Shown here: positions 1 to 7,171 of the stretch, piece by piece
How the letters are laid out: the number at the start of each line of letters is the position of its first letter
Position numbering within the stretch: position 1 is the first letter of the stretch
Origin: an uncultured Clostridia bacterium
Lineage (GTDB): Bacteria > Bacillota > Clostridia > Christensenellales > Borkfalkiaceae
Direction of reading: 5' to 3'
Length of the DNA stretch: 62,798 bases
Assembly: GCA_947627565.1 (NCBI GenBank)
Contig: CANQWO010000006.1
Location: 1 to 62,798 of the forward strand
Made by a program: the position numbers and the translations under genes
Notes under the pieces: generated by a model
What the model was told of the DNA's origin: nothing
Seen by the model: only the letters and a program-made list of their open reading frames with translations
Databases searched by the model: none

Positions 1-152
1 ATTTCCGCCGCTCTTTTCTTTGCGATAGTCAAATATGCCTCGTTGCTTTCGCCAATACCCAATTCACACCGCAATGAAAAAGGATTGTTATAAAAATATG
101 GCGGCTCGTATTTGAAATTCTTATTTCGTATCATTTCTTCAATTGCATTCAT
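1..152 (-). CDS. Partial gene, possible DUF3885-like protein (C-terminus cut off by window edge)
   Basis: The minus strand reads about 50 codons from an ATG at 152 and runs off the left edge. The residues include YEPPYFYNNPFSLRCELG followed by an alanine- and lysine-rich helix. The F-x-L/I-R-x-E-L-G core resembles the start of DUF3885 proteins, whose function is unknown to me; this is a recollection of a pattern, not an alignment. Upstream there is a GATAAT hexamer 6 nt before the ATG, but no good -35, and a GGGG that could serve as a ribosome site. No catalytic residues can be judged from this fragment. Confidence 0.45.
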   Translation of the reverse strand, partial: MNAIEEMIRNKNFKYEPPYFYNNPFSLRCELGIGESNEAYLTIAKKRAAE

Positions 153-247
153 TCTTTAATTATCCCCGCTAAATTAACACTTATCGTACAATCATCATAT
201 CATATTCAAACAGAAAAATCAAGCAGTCAAAAGTGATTTTGGCATTT

Positions 248-304
248 AGGCGTGAGCTTGTCTTGACAAGCGCGCCGCTACGCGGCGCGGACAAGCTCAC
301 GCCT
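248..304. repeat. Large interrupted inverted repeat (hairpin)
   Basis: The outer arms AGGCGTGAGCTTGTC (248-262) and GACAAGCTCACGCCT (290-304) are perfect complements of 15 bases. Inside them CGCGCCGC (271-278) pairs with GCGGCGCG (282-289) around a 3-base loop. No T-run follows on either strand, so it is not a plain intrinsic terminator. It could be a REP-like element or the scar of a small mobile element. Confidence 0.6.
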
Positions 305-452
305 GCAATCGAACGAAAGGCGGGCAAACGGACTTTGAACGCCGCGAGGAATCGGCCTTTCGCGCATTCCGAAAACAAGAGCCGATACTGATTGACAGAA
401 TGCGGGAAACGTGTTACAATGCAGAACGATGAAAGGAAGCCGAACGCGCCGT

Positions 453-476
453 GCCGATAGTCGATCGACTATCGGC
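453..476. repeat. Perfect 24-bp palindrome
   Basis: GCCGATAGTCGA followed directly by its complement TCGACTATCGGC. A gapless palindrome of this length is more like a protein-binding site or a cruciform than an RNA hairpin, which would need a loop. It lies 115 bases ahead of the DUF1848 start. Confidence 0.55.
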
Positions 477-591
477 ATTCCTCTTATCCCGCCCCACAAA
501 ATCCAAGTTTGCAGGAACTCTACGTCGCCTGCGCAAAAAAATTGTATTATGGAAAGAAACGGATCCTCCGAGGTTCAACGGGAAACAGTCA

Positions 592-1530
592 ATGATTTTA
601 TCTACGGGACTCAGAACAGATATCGTCGCATTCTACTCAAAATGGTTGCTCAACCGGATAAAGGAAGGATTTGTCTATGCGCGCAATCCCCTCTTCCCGA
701 ATAAAGTGACGGAATATTCCCTCAAACCGGACGCGGTGGACGCAATCTACTTCTGCTCGAAAAATTACCGGCCCCTCTTTCCGCACCTTGCGGAAATTAC
801 TGGCCGCTACCGCACGCTCTTTCATGTCACCGTCAACGCCTATTCGCAAGATCTCGAACCGGCAAGCCCCGCGCTTTCCGCGCGCGTACAAATGGCAAAG
901 ACGCTTTCTGCGCTTGTGGGGCGGGAGCGCGTCTTTTGGCGCTACGACCCCATCGTGCTGACGCCGCGCTACACCGTCCCCTTCCATCTCTCCATGTTTG
1001 AAACGCTGGCCGCGGCGCTCGCGCCCTACGTCGCGGGCTGCATCGTAAATTTCATCGAATATACATTCAACATGCCGTCCGCACTGCGGACCGAGGAGTT
1101 CACGAAGACCGCCAAGCGCGCGTTCATCATGCGTTTGGGCTCCATCTGCAAACGATACCGTCTTCCCGTGCGCATATGCGGCAAGGGAGAAGACTACGCC
1201 GCATTCGGCGTTTCCCGCGGCGGCTGCCTCACGCTGGATGACATCGGCAAGGCAAATTCATGCGAATTTCGGCGCGTAAAACATCTCGGAAACCGAAGAG
1301 GTTGCAGTTGCATCACCTGTCGGGATATCGGTTCCTACGACAGTTGTCCCGCGGGATGCGTCTATTGCAACGCCAATCGCAATCCCGACCTTGTGAAAGA
1401 AAATGTGACCCGCCATGACGAAAACTCCCCCCTGCTCCTCGGCGGCCTGCAATCCACCGACGTCCTCTCGAAGAGTCCGCAGGAGAGCGATCTCCGCTCC
1501 GACGGCCAAATGTCTCTGTTCGATCTATGA
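592..1530 (+). CDS. DUF1848 family protein with cysteine cluster
   Basis: The 312-residue product opens MILSTGLRTDIVAFYSKW, the hallmark start of DUF1848 proteins (RTDI-x-AFY, then an RNP-x-P-like block, here RNPLFPNKV). The frame is open 47 codons further upstream to a GTG, but that extension is arginine-rich and unlike the family, so the ATG at 592 is preferred although its ribosome site is weak. Near residues 255-285 lies a cysteine cluster (CSCITC and CPAGCVYCNAN) that could hold an iron-sulfur cluster or zinc. DUF1848 members have no established reaction; a link to radical-SAM-like chemistry is only a guess from the cysteines. It stands alone and faces the methyltransferase gene tail to tail, 37 bases away. 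Confidence 0.8.
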   Translation: MILSTGLRTDIVAFYSKWLLNRIKEGFVYARNPLFPNKVTEYSLKPDAVDAIYFCSKNYRPLFPHLAEITGRYRTLFHVTVNAYSQDLEPASPALSARVQMAKTLSALVGRERVFWRYDPIVLTPRYTVPFHLSMFETLAAALAPYVAGCIVNFIEYTFNMPSALRTEEFTKTAKRAFIMRLGSICKRYRLPVRICGKGEDYAAFGVSRGGCLTLDDIGKANSCEFRRVKHLGNRRGCSCITCRDIGSYDSCPAGCVYCNANRNPDLVKENVTRHDENSPLLLGGLQSTDVLSKSPQESDLRSDGQMSLFDL

Positions 1531-1567
1531 AAAGATCCCGCGCGAGGCGGGATCTTACTTTTCAAAG

Positions 1568-2425
1568 TCATTTCGTGATTTTTGCGACAAAAAAGCCTTC
1601 ATACAATTCCGTCGGGGGGATCAAGAGCGTCCCGGGAGCGGAAGGAAGCCGAGGGATGTCGCCGATCTCGAACGGGACCAAGCGCGCGCGTTCACGCGGA
1701 AGCACGCGGCCGAGCAATTCCTCGTTTTCCGCTTTGAGCACGGAACACGTCGAATAGACAAGCGTCCCGCCTCTCCGCAGCAGTTTCAGCGCTTTTTGAA
1801 GCAGTTTCTCCTGCATCTGCACGCACTTTTGAAGATATGCCTCGGAATAGCGGCCCGGCTCGTCGGGCGTTATCGTACCGCTTCCGGTACACGGCGCGTC
1901 GAGCAAGATCTTATCGAAGGAAAAGAAATCATCGAGTTTCAGCGCGTCTCTCCAAATCGCCGTGATGCGCGTGGCGCCCTGCCGCGTCAAATTGAAGATG
2001 AGGCGGTCATAGCGGATCTTATCGCGCTCGCACGCCGTAATCAACGCATTGCCGCCCGAAAGCGCATAGAGTTCGCACGTCTTTCCGCCCGGCGCGGCCG
2101 TCATATCGAGGATATCCTCCATGGGATGCGGCGCAAGCACGAGCGGCGGGATCATGGAGGAAAGGCTCTGCAGGTAGATCTTTCCGTCGCGGTATACGAG
2201 AAGCTGCTCGAGCTCCGATTCGGCCACATCGCGCACGATGAAGGCGTCTTGATACCATGACACCCGTTCGAGCGGATATTTCGAGAGTGCAACAAATACC
2301 TCGTCGGCGCTCGCCTTCAAGGTATTGACGCGAAATGTAACGGGACGTTTGCAAGATCCCGCGAGGATGCGGGAAGCGATCTCGGGCCCGTAATCGGCCG
2401 CAAGACGCGTAGACAGTTCGGACAT
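1568..2425 (-). CDS. RsmB/NOP2/Sun family RNA (cytosine-5) methyltransferase
   Basis: This 285-residue SAM-dependent methyltransferase should act on cytosine-5 of rRNA or tRNA. The SAM-binding motif is DMTAAPGGKT near residue 115. The two catalytic cysteines of the family lie in DAPCTGSG (motif IV) and in STCS (motif VI). It lacks the C-terminal PUA-like extension of full RsmF and the NusB-like N-terminus of RsmB, so it is a minimal member. The ATG at 2425 overlaps the flavodoxin stop (TGATG), so the two are translationally coupled; an in-frame start 7 codons upstream lies inside the flavodoxin gene and is less likely. Exact target unknown. Confidence 0.85.
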   Translation of the reverse strand: MSELSTRLAADYGPEIASRILAGSCKRPVTFRVNTLKASADEVFVALSKYPLERVSWYQDAFIVRDVAESELEQLLVYRDGKIYLQSLSSMIPPLVLAPHPMEDILDMTAAPGGKTCELYALSGGNALITACERDKIRYDRLIFNLTRQGATRITAIWRDALKLDDFFSFDKILLDAPCTGSGTITPDEPGRYSEAYLQKCVQMQEKLLQKALKLLRRGGTLVYSTCSVLKAENEELLGRVLPRERARLVPFEIGDIPRLPSAPGTLLIPPTELYEGFFVAKITK

Positions 2426-2901
2426 CAGCCGATGAGCGTGAGCCACTCCTTGATCTCACTCTCGGGCGTTTCCTGCGTGCGGTCTTCGCCGAAGCGGACG
2501 CTCAAAATGGGCGCGACCGTCGCACCTTTCAAAGCCTTACGGAAATCGCTGGGCGTGTGGCCGAGCGTTCCGCCGTTGGTCGTGAACGGATAGACTTTCT
2601 TCCCCTCCCAATTCTTGCCCTTCATAAAGCTCTTCATCGCGGGAGCAAACGTCGACCACCATACGGGTGCGCCGAGCAAGACGGCATCATATTTATCCAA
2701 ATCCACACGGTAAGGTTGGAGCTGCGGGACATACCCCGTTTTGACCTCCTGTTTTCCGAGACCGAGAAGCACATCGACATCGTCGGGATACGTCTTTACG
2801 GTGCGGACCTCCAACACATCCGCCTTGAGCTGACGGGCTATTCTGCGGGCAACCGCACGTGTATTTCCACTTAACGAATAATAAACGACAAGAGTTTTCA
2901 T
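2425..2901 (-). CDS. Flavodoxin
   Basis: This is a 158-residue FMN-binding electron carrier of the cytosol. The phosphate-binding loop is SLSGNTRAV after the first beta strand MKTLVVYY. LLGAPVWWSTFAP matches the flavin-stacking loop of long-chain-like flavodoxins, and TNGGTLGHTP the second flavin loop. The start is fixed by a GGAGG ribosome site 7 bases upstream. Its stop overlaps the RNA methyltransferase start, so they share a transcript although no functional link is obvious. Such flavodoxins often feed radical or fermentative enzymes in anaerobes. Confidence 0.9.
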   Translation of the reverse strand: MKTLVVYYSLSGNTRAVARRIARQLKADVLEVRTVKTYPDDVDVLLGLGKQEVKTGYVPQLQPYRVDLDKYDAVLLGAPVWWSTFAPAMKSFMKGKNWEGKKVYPFTTNGGTLGHTPSDFRKALKGATVAPILSVRFGEDRTQETPESEIKEWLTLIG

Positions 2902-2923
2902 ATATTTACCTCCGCTGGAAAAT

Positions 2924-2952
2924 ATTATAACATAAATTTTAGACTTTGTAAA
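2924..2952 (-). promoter_or_regulatory. Promoter of the flavodoxin-methyltransferase operon
   Basis: Read on the minus strand: -35 TTTACA (2952-2947), 17-base spacer, -10 TATAAT (2929-2924) preceded by TG with one base between, an extended -10. It is the only good promoter between the terminator of the GTPase operon and the flavodoxin start. Confidence 0.75.
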
Positions 2953-2993
2953 TACATTTACTAAAAATTTTTTAAGAAATTTTCGGCCTATAT

Positions 2994-3023
2994 AGAAAAT
3001 CCCACGGGCATGTCCGTGGGATA
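2994..3023 (-). terminator. Intrinsic terminator of the aminopeptidase-GTPase operon
   Basis: On the minus strand ATCCCACGG and CCGTGGGAT form a 9-bp stem with a 6-base loop, followed by TTTTC. It sits about 40 bases after the stop of the last GTPase gene. Confidence 0.85.
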
Positions 3024-3059
3024 CCTATGAGAGAGAAGGTCTCATGCTTCCTCATCGTT

Positions 3060-4004
3060 TTAGAAGAAAGTTGCAACTTCCGCCTCCGGAGGCTCTGCAT
3101 ATTCGATGGATACGGCCTTCAGAACGGGACCTTCCTGTCCGTAAATTTGGTGATAGCCGATGTCGATGCGGGCCGTCACGATCACCCAATCCCGCATGCG
3201 AAGCGGCAGGACCGAGGCGTGCAGACAGACAAGCCCGCTGTATGCGATATCCGCCTCGCAGCACGTCATGATATGGCGCCCGACGACGATCGTTCCCTGC
3301 GGCATGCGCTTATCTATGGCGACGAGCCCCTTGAACCGGACCCGCTTCCCCGCATACTTTTGCGGATCCTCCACGAGGTCCCGATAAAAGAAGGCATAAT
3401 CGCGGTCGGCGATCACGATCGGGTCCGCATTGAAATCAAACGGCAACGGGTCAACGATCTCATCGTAGACGGCCCTGCCGCCGACATACTCATAGACGAT
3501 CTCGGGACGCCGCGTCATGGCGCGGATGACCTTATGGAACTCCTCTTGGGAATCGGTCTCTCGGAATCGGTTGAAAACGACCATATCGGCGTACTGCACC
3601 TTGTCGTAGACGAGCTGGCGCATATTCTTGTTGTAGGTGAGAAACGTTGCGGCCTCAAAGAACGTCATGACCTGCGCGATCAACCAACCGTCCGGCATTG
3701 CTTCGAAGAATTTCTGCAGAAGAAGCATGCCGTTGTATTCGACGACGACGCGCTGCGGCCGATACTTCTTCTGCAATTTCAGAAGCGCATCTGCCGTCAG
3801 CTCCTCGGGGGCCAACACCTCCACCGAAAAGTTCTTGACCGCAAATTTCGCGGGATCATACTCCTCTTCCCCCTCCTCCGTCACGAGGAGAAGGGTCCGC
3901 TCTCTTGTGTCGTCAAAGCGCGGATCTTCAAAGGTCTCCTGCACGAACTTCGTCTTGCCGGCGTCCAGAAACCCGAGAAACAGATAGACAGGGATTTGTT
4001 TCAT
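3060..4004 (-). CDS. COG0523/CobW-type GTPase fused to a DUF1980-like domain
   Basis: 314 residues. The N-terminal half is a G3E-family P-loop GTPase: the Walker A motif is GFLDAGKT (residues 8-15, an unusual D where G or N is common). A CXCC metal motif, present in the neighbouring paralogue, is absent. The C-terminal ~110 residues are not the usual CobW_C domain. They contain YAGKRVRFKG and HIMTCCEADIAYSGL, the Cys-Cys-x-A/E-D signature that I recognise from DUF1980 (YcgQ/TIGR03943) proteins, which usually sit beside a YcgR-type permease. The ATG at 4004 overlaps the paralogue's stop (ATGA). Role inferred: metal handling or metal-stress signalling; substrate unknown. Confidence 0.75.
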   Translation of the reverse strand: MKQIPVYLFLGFLDAGKTKFVQETFEDPRFDDTRERTLLLVTEEGEEEYDPAKFAVKNFSVEVLAPEELTADALLKLQKKYRPQRVVVEYNGMLLLQKFFEAMPDGWLIAQVMTFFEAATFLTYNKNMRQLVYDKVQYADMVVFNRFRETDSQEEFHKVIRAMTRRPEIVYEYVGGRAVYDEIVDPLPFDFNADPIVIADRDYAFFYRDLVEDPQKYAGKRVRFKGLVAIDKRMPQGTIVVGRHIMTCCEADIAYSGLVCLHASVLPLRMRDWVIVTARIDIGYHQIYGQEGPVLKAVSIEYAEPPEAEVATFF

Positions 4005-5131
4005 GCCAAAAACAGCGTGCGAAGCGCTTCCTCCGCGATGTCGCAGCCGATCACGCACAATCTGCCCGTAACGGCCGCCGTCCCGGCACGGACATTATAC
4101 TCTTCGGGGACAAAGTCGAAATGCAGCCAGTGATCTCCGCCATCCACGATGCCCTTGGCGCGCAAAATGCGGCCGTATTTGCCGGAATCCAGCGCCTGCA
4201 ACATCTGTTCGAGTTCCTCTTTTGTAAACTTTTTCGCCGTCTCCACGCCCCAACTGGTAAATACCTCGTCGGCATGATGATGGTGGTGATGATGGTGCTC
4301 GTGCTCGTGCTCATCGTCATCATCGTCGTCATCATCGTCGTCGTGATGGTGGCGATGGCATTCGCACTCCGGATCGTCGCATTCCCCCTCATGATGATGG
4401 TGGTGATGGTGTTCGTGCTCGTGCTCATCGTCGTCATCGTCGTCGTGATGGTGGTGATGGCATTCGCACTCCGGATCGTCGCACTCCTCCTCATGATGGT
4501 GATGTTCGGCCTCCTCGGCGAGTTTTTTGAGCTCGGCCTCCAAGGAATCGGACTTTTGCATCGCCGAAAGGATGTCCTTCCCGTCGAGCGCGTCCCAATC
4601 CGTCGTGACGACGGTCGCCTGCGTGTGCGCCTTGAGAAGCTCCACGGCCTCCTCGACTTTCTTGGCGTCCGAAGTGTGCGAAAGGACGATACAACTTGCA
4701 TTCTCGACCTGATCGAGGAAAAATTCGCCGAAATTCTTGAGATAGACCTTGCACTTCTTGGCGTCGACAACCGTGCAGAATGCATTGAGCTTGCTATCGG
4801 GGACCGCGGCGCGTTGGACCGCCTTGATCACGTCGGACAGCTTCCCGACGCCGGAGGGCTCGATGATGATGCGTTCGGGGTGGAATTTGGCGGCGACCTC
4901 TTTGAGAGCTTTGGAGAAATCGCCCACGAGCGAACAGCAGATGCAGCCGGAGTTCATCTCCGTGATCTCGATGCCGGCGTCCTGCAAGAATCCGCCGTCG
5001 ACGCCGATTTCGCCAAACTCATTTTCGATCAGTACGACTTTTTCGCCCTGATAGGCCTCTTGAATCAATTTTTTGATGAGCGTCGTCTTGCCCGCGCCCA
5101 AAAAACCGGAAAAAATATCAATTTTGATCAT
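4001..5131 (-). CDS. COG0523 metallochaperone-type GTPase with large His/Asp-rich insert
   Basis: 376 residues of the G3E GTPase family that deliver Zn, Ni or Co to target proteins. Walker A is GFLGAGKT (9-16). The metal-transfer motif GCICC (CXCC) is near residue 63, and a Walker B-like IIIEPSG follows. Residues ~210-285 are an insert made of two near-copies of a unit rich in H, D and E, each containing CDDPECEC followed by His and Asp runs. CobW_C-like sequence follows to residue 376. Such stretches bind metals in UreG/HypB relatives. The gene lies 39 bases after the M29 aminopeptidase, itself a metalloenzyme and a possible client. The long repeats are prone to length change. Confidence 0.85.
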   Translation of the reverse strand: MIKIDIFSGFLGAGKTTLIKKLIQEAYQGEKVVLIENEFGEIGVDGGFLQDAGIEITEMNSGCICCSLVGDFSKALKEVAAKFHPERIIIEPSGVGKLSDVIKAVQRAAVPDSKLNAFCTVVDAKKCKVYLKNFGEFFLDQVENASCIVLSHTSDAKKVEEAVELLKAHTQATVVTTDWDALDGKDILSAMQKSDSLEAELKKLAEEAEHHHHEEECDDPECECHHHHHDDDDDDEHEHEHHHHHHHEGECDDPECECHRHHHDDDDDDDDDDEHEHEHHHHHHHHADEVFTSWGVETAKKFTKEELEQMLQALDSGKYGRILRAKGIVDGGDHWLHFDFVPEEYNVRAGTAAVTGRLCVIGCDIAEEALRTLFLA

Positions 5132-5170
5132 GATTTTGCCTCATTGAAACCGAATTTTATGATTCCGCAA

Positions 5171-6400
5171 TCAGAATGCCCAATTGCCGTTTTTGAAAAT
5201 CGGGATCCGGTCGCCGTTCTTCGTGACGCCCGTCACCTCGAGATCCGCGCTGCCGATCATGAAATCCACATGGATCATGCTGTCGTTGATCCCCTTCTCC
5301 CGGATCTCTTCCAACGACATCGTCTCATATCCCCTAATGCACTCATGGAATCCTCTCCCGAGCGCAAGGTGGCAGCTCGCATTCTCATCGAACAGCGTAT
5401 TGTAATAGAGGATGCCCTGATTGTTGATGGGTGAATCGTAGGCGATCAGCGCACACTCGCCGAGCCGGGCCGCCCCTTCATCCATGGAGATCATCTTTTC
5501 GAGGAGATGCTGGTTCTTCTCGGCCTTGACCTCGACGACTTTCCCGCCCTCAAAGCGAACGGAGAAGTTTTCGATGAGTTCGCCCTGATAGGAGAGCGGC
5601 TTCGTGGAATACACGATCCCCTCCGCTTCGCCGGCCTTCGGGGATATGAAGATCTCCTCCGAAGGGATGTTGGGATTGAAATAAGCCCCCTCGATCGTCT
5701 CTTCGCCACCTCCGCAGAAATTGCTGTTTTCGATGAGGCCGACCTTAAAGTCCGTCCCGTTGGAAGATTTATATTCGAGAGAAACAAGTTTCAGACGATT
5801 GAGATAATCGCACTTTGCGGCAAGTTCATCGTTGTGACGCAGCCATTCTCGGACGGGATCGGGCCCGTCTGCGCGCGACGCCTGCAGGATGCAGTCCCAA
5901 AGTTTATTGACGGCGGTGTTGCCGAGTTTGAGATCCGGGAAGACTTTCTTGGCCCACGCTTCTCCGGGGACCGCCGCGATGCACCACTGGTATTTGTTTT
6001 CCATTTGGTCGCGGTAAGGTTTGATCACCTTGGTACGCGCGCCGCGCACGGCCGTAAACTTTTCCTGGTCCATTCCCGCGAGGCCGTCCGGATCGGACGA
6101 TTCGAGATAGAGCATCGCGGGAAGTTCGTTTTTACGGAACTCTAACTTCTCGAGCTCCCATTTTTCGAATTTTTCCAAATCTTCCTGCTTCTGATACTTA
6201 TAGTGGAGCGGCGTAAGGTTCTGATGGGACCACTCGACCGTCACCTTCCAGGCGCCCGCCCGATAGAGCTCCTCCACGCACATCTCGACAAACTCGGGCT
6301 GGTCGAGCTCCGCCTGCACAACGACCCATTGGCCTTTCTTCACGTTCACGCCGACTTTGGCAAGCAATTTGGCGTATCTTCTGAGTTGCATTTTATTCAT
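5171..6400 (-). CDS. M29 family metallo-aminopeptidase (AmpS/PepS-like)
   Basis: 409 residues. The whole sequence fits thermophilic aminopeptidase M29: an N-terminal YAKLLAKVGVNVKKGQ, the central FCGGGEETIEGAYFNPNIPSEEIF block bearing the metal-binding glutamates, and a C-terminal LGRGFHECIRG and SMIHVDFMIGS with the metal-binding His, Asp and His. It removes N-terminal residues from peptides in the cytosol using a two-metal centre. The start at 6400 has GGGAG upstream; the frame is open 17 codons further but without a ribosome site. First gene of an operon with the two COG0523 GTPases, which suggests shared metal supply. Confidence 0.9.
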   Translation of the reverse strand: MNKMQLRRYAKLLAKVGVNVKKGQWVVVQAELDQPEFVEMCVEELYRAGAWKVTVEWSHQNLTPLHYKYQKQEDLEKFEKWELEKLEFRKNELPAMLYLESSDPDGLAGMDQEKFTAVRGARTKVIKPYRDQMENKYQWCIAAVPGEAWAKKVFPDLKLGNTAVNKLWDCILQASRADGPDPVREWLRHNDELAAKCDYLNRLKLVSLEYKSSNGTDFKVGLIENSNFCGGGEETIEGAYFNPNIPSEEIFISPKAGEAEGIVYSTKPLSYQGELIENFSVRFEGGKVVEVKAEKNQHLLEKMISMDEGAARLGECALIAYDSPINNQGILYYNTLFDENASCHLALGRGFHECIRGYETMSLEEIREKGINDSMIHVDFMIGSADLEVTGVTKNGDRIPIFKNGNWAF

Positions 6401-6477
6401 ATCTTTTTTCTCCCTTTTTCGGATTTCCAATCGTATTGTACCACATTCCATGAAAAATGTCGTGGATTTTTCACCGT

Positions 6478-6999
6478 TTATTGCAAATAGAGGACAATTT
6501 CTCCGCGCGCACGCGTTTGATTCAGGTCGATCACCCGTTGGTTGGACGATCCGCGGAATTTTAAGCGGATATCCTTCAGTTCTTCGACGAACGGTCCGTC
6601 GACCAAGACGTCGATGAGCGAAAGGAGCTCTTCGGTCGCCTCCGTGCGCGCATGCGCCTCCGCCAGCGTCCCGTTTTCATAGGTGTAGCCGGTATAGCAC
6701 CATACATTTTTAGAAGGATAGCGCGCCTTGAACCGTTTGACAAACGGCAGCAGGCCGCACTGATTGACGGGCTCGAACGGGTCCCCTCCGAGGAGCGAAA
6801 GGCCTGCGATATAGTACGGCGCGAGCGCCTCCAGAAGCTCCTCCTCCATCGCATGGGTAAACGGCTTTCCGTAGTGGAAATCCCATGCGATCTGATTGAA
6901 ACAATTTTTACAATGTCTCGTACAACCCGAAACGAAGAGGGATACTCTGACTCCCTCTCCGTTTGCGATGTCCGTTTTTTTGATTTCTGCGATGTTCAT
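6478..6999 (-). CDS. nrdG: Anaerobic ribonucleotide reductase activating protein
   Basis: 173-residue radical-SAM enzyme that makes the glycyl radical on NrdD. The cluster-binding motif CTRHCKNCFN (C-x3-C-x2-C) is near residue 26 and the SAM-binding LLGGDPF near residue 72. Start: the ATG at 6999 gives the classic MNIAEIKKTDIANGEG beginning; a GTG 15 bases upstream at 7014 is in frame and has a slightly better ribosome site, so the start could be there. It follows nrdD by ~170 bases on the same strand and should be co-transcribed with it. Confidence 0.95.
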   Translation of the reverse strand: MNIAEIKKTDIANGEGVRVSLFVSGCTRHCKNCFNQIAWDFHYGKPFTHAMEEELLEALAPYYIAGLSLLGGDPFEPVNQCGLLPFVKRFKARYPSKNVWCYTGYTYENGTLAEAHARTEATEELLSLIDVLVDGPFVEELKDIRLKFRGSSNQRVIDLNQTRARGEIVLYLQ

Positions 7000-7171
7000 A
7001 GTGTTGAAATTCACGAATTTTTATCCGTCAGAAACTCCCTACGGGGTAAAAATGCGGGCATAAAAATTCCGTGAGCGGATTAATTCCTACCTCTTCCTTT
7101 CCCTATCGCCGCACAAACGAATGGGCGGGCGCCTTCAACCCGTCCATTCCGACAGGATCGCAGGCGAACGA

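Larger units (their letters stand above)
153..591. other. Non-coding stretch with two palindromes
   Basis: About 440 bases hold no convincing gene. Two structures stand out: a long interrupted hairpin at 248-304 and a perfect 24-bp palindrome at 453-476. The short frames here have no ribosome site and no protein-like composition. The stretch separates the leftmost cut gene from the DUF1848 gene, which run in opposite directions away from each other, so promoters for both should lie here; none is obvious. Confidence 0.6.

Noticed and set aside
1415-2260. 281-codon plus-strand frame across the methyltransferase gene
   Set aside because: It is antisense to a gene with clear methyltransferase motifs and is Arg/His-rich in the way of shadow frames.
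7000-7014. GTG at 7014 as the nrdG start
   Set aside because: It is possible, but the ATG at 6999 gives the family's usual MNIA-x-I-x-K-T-D-I-A-N-G start. Kept as an alternative only.
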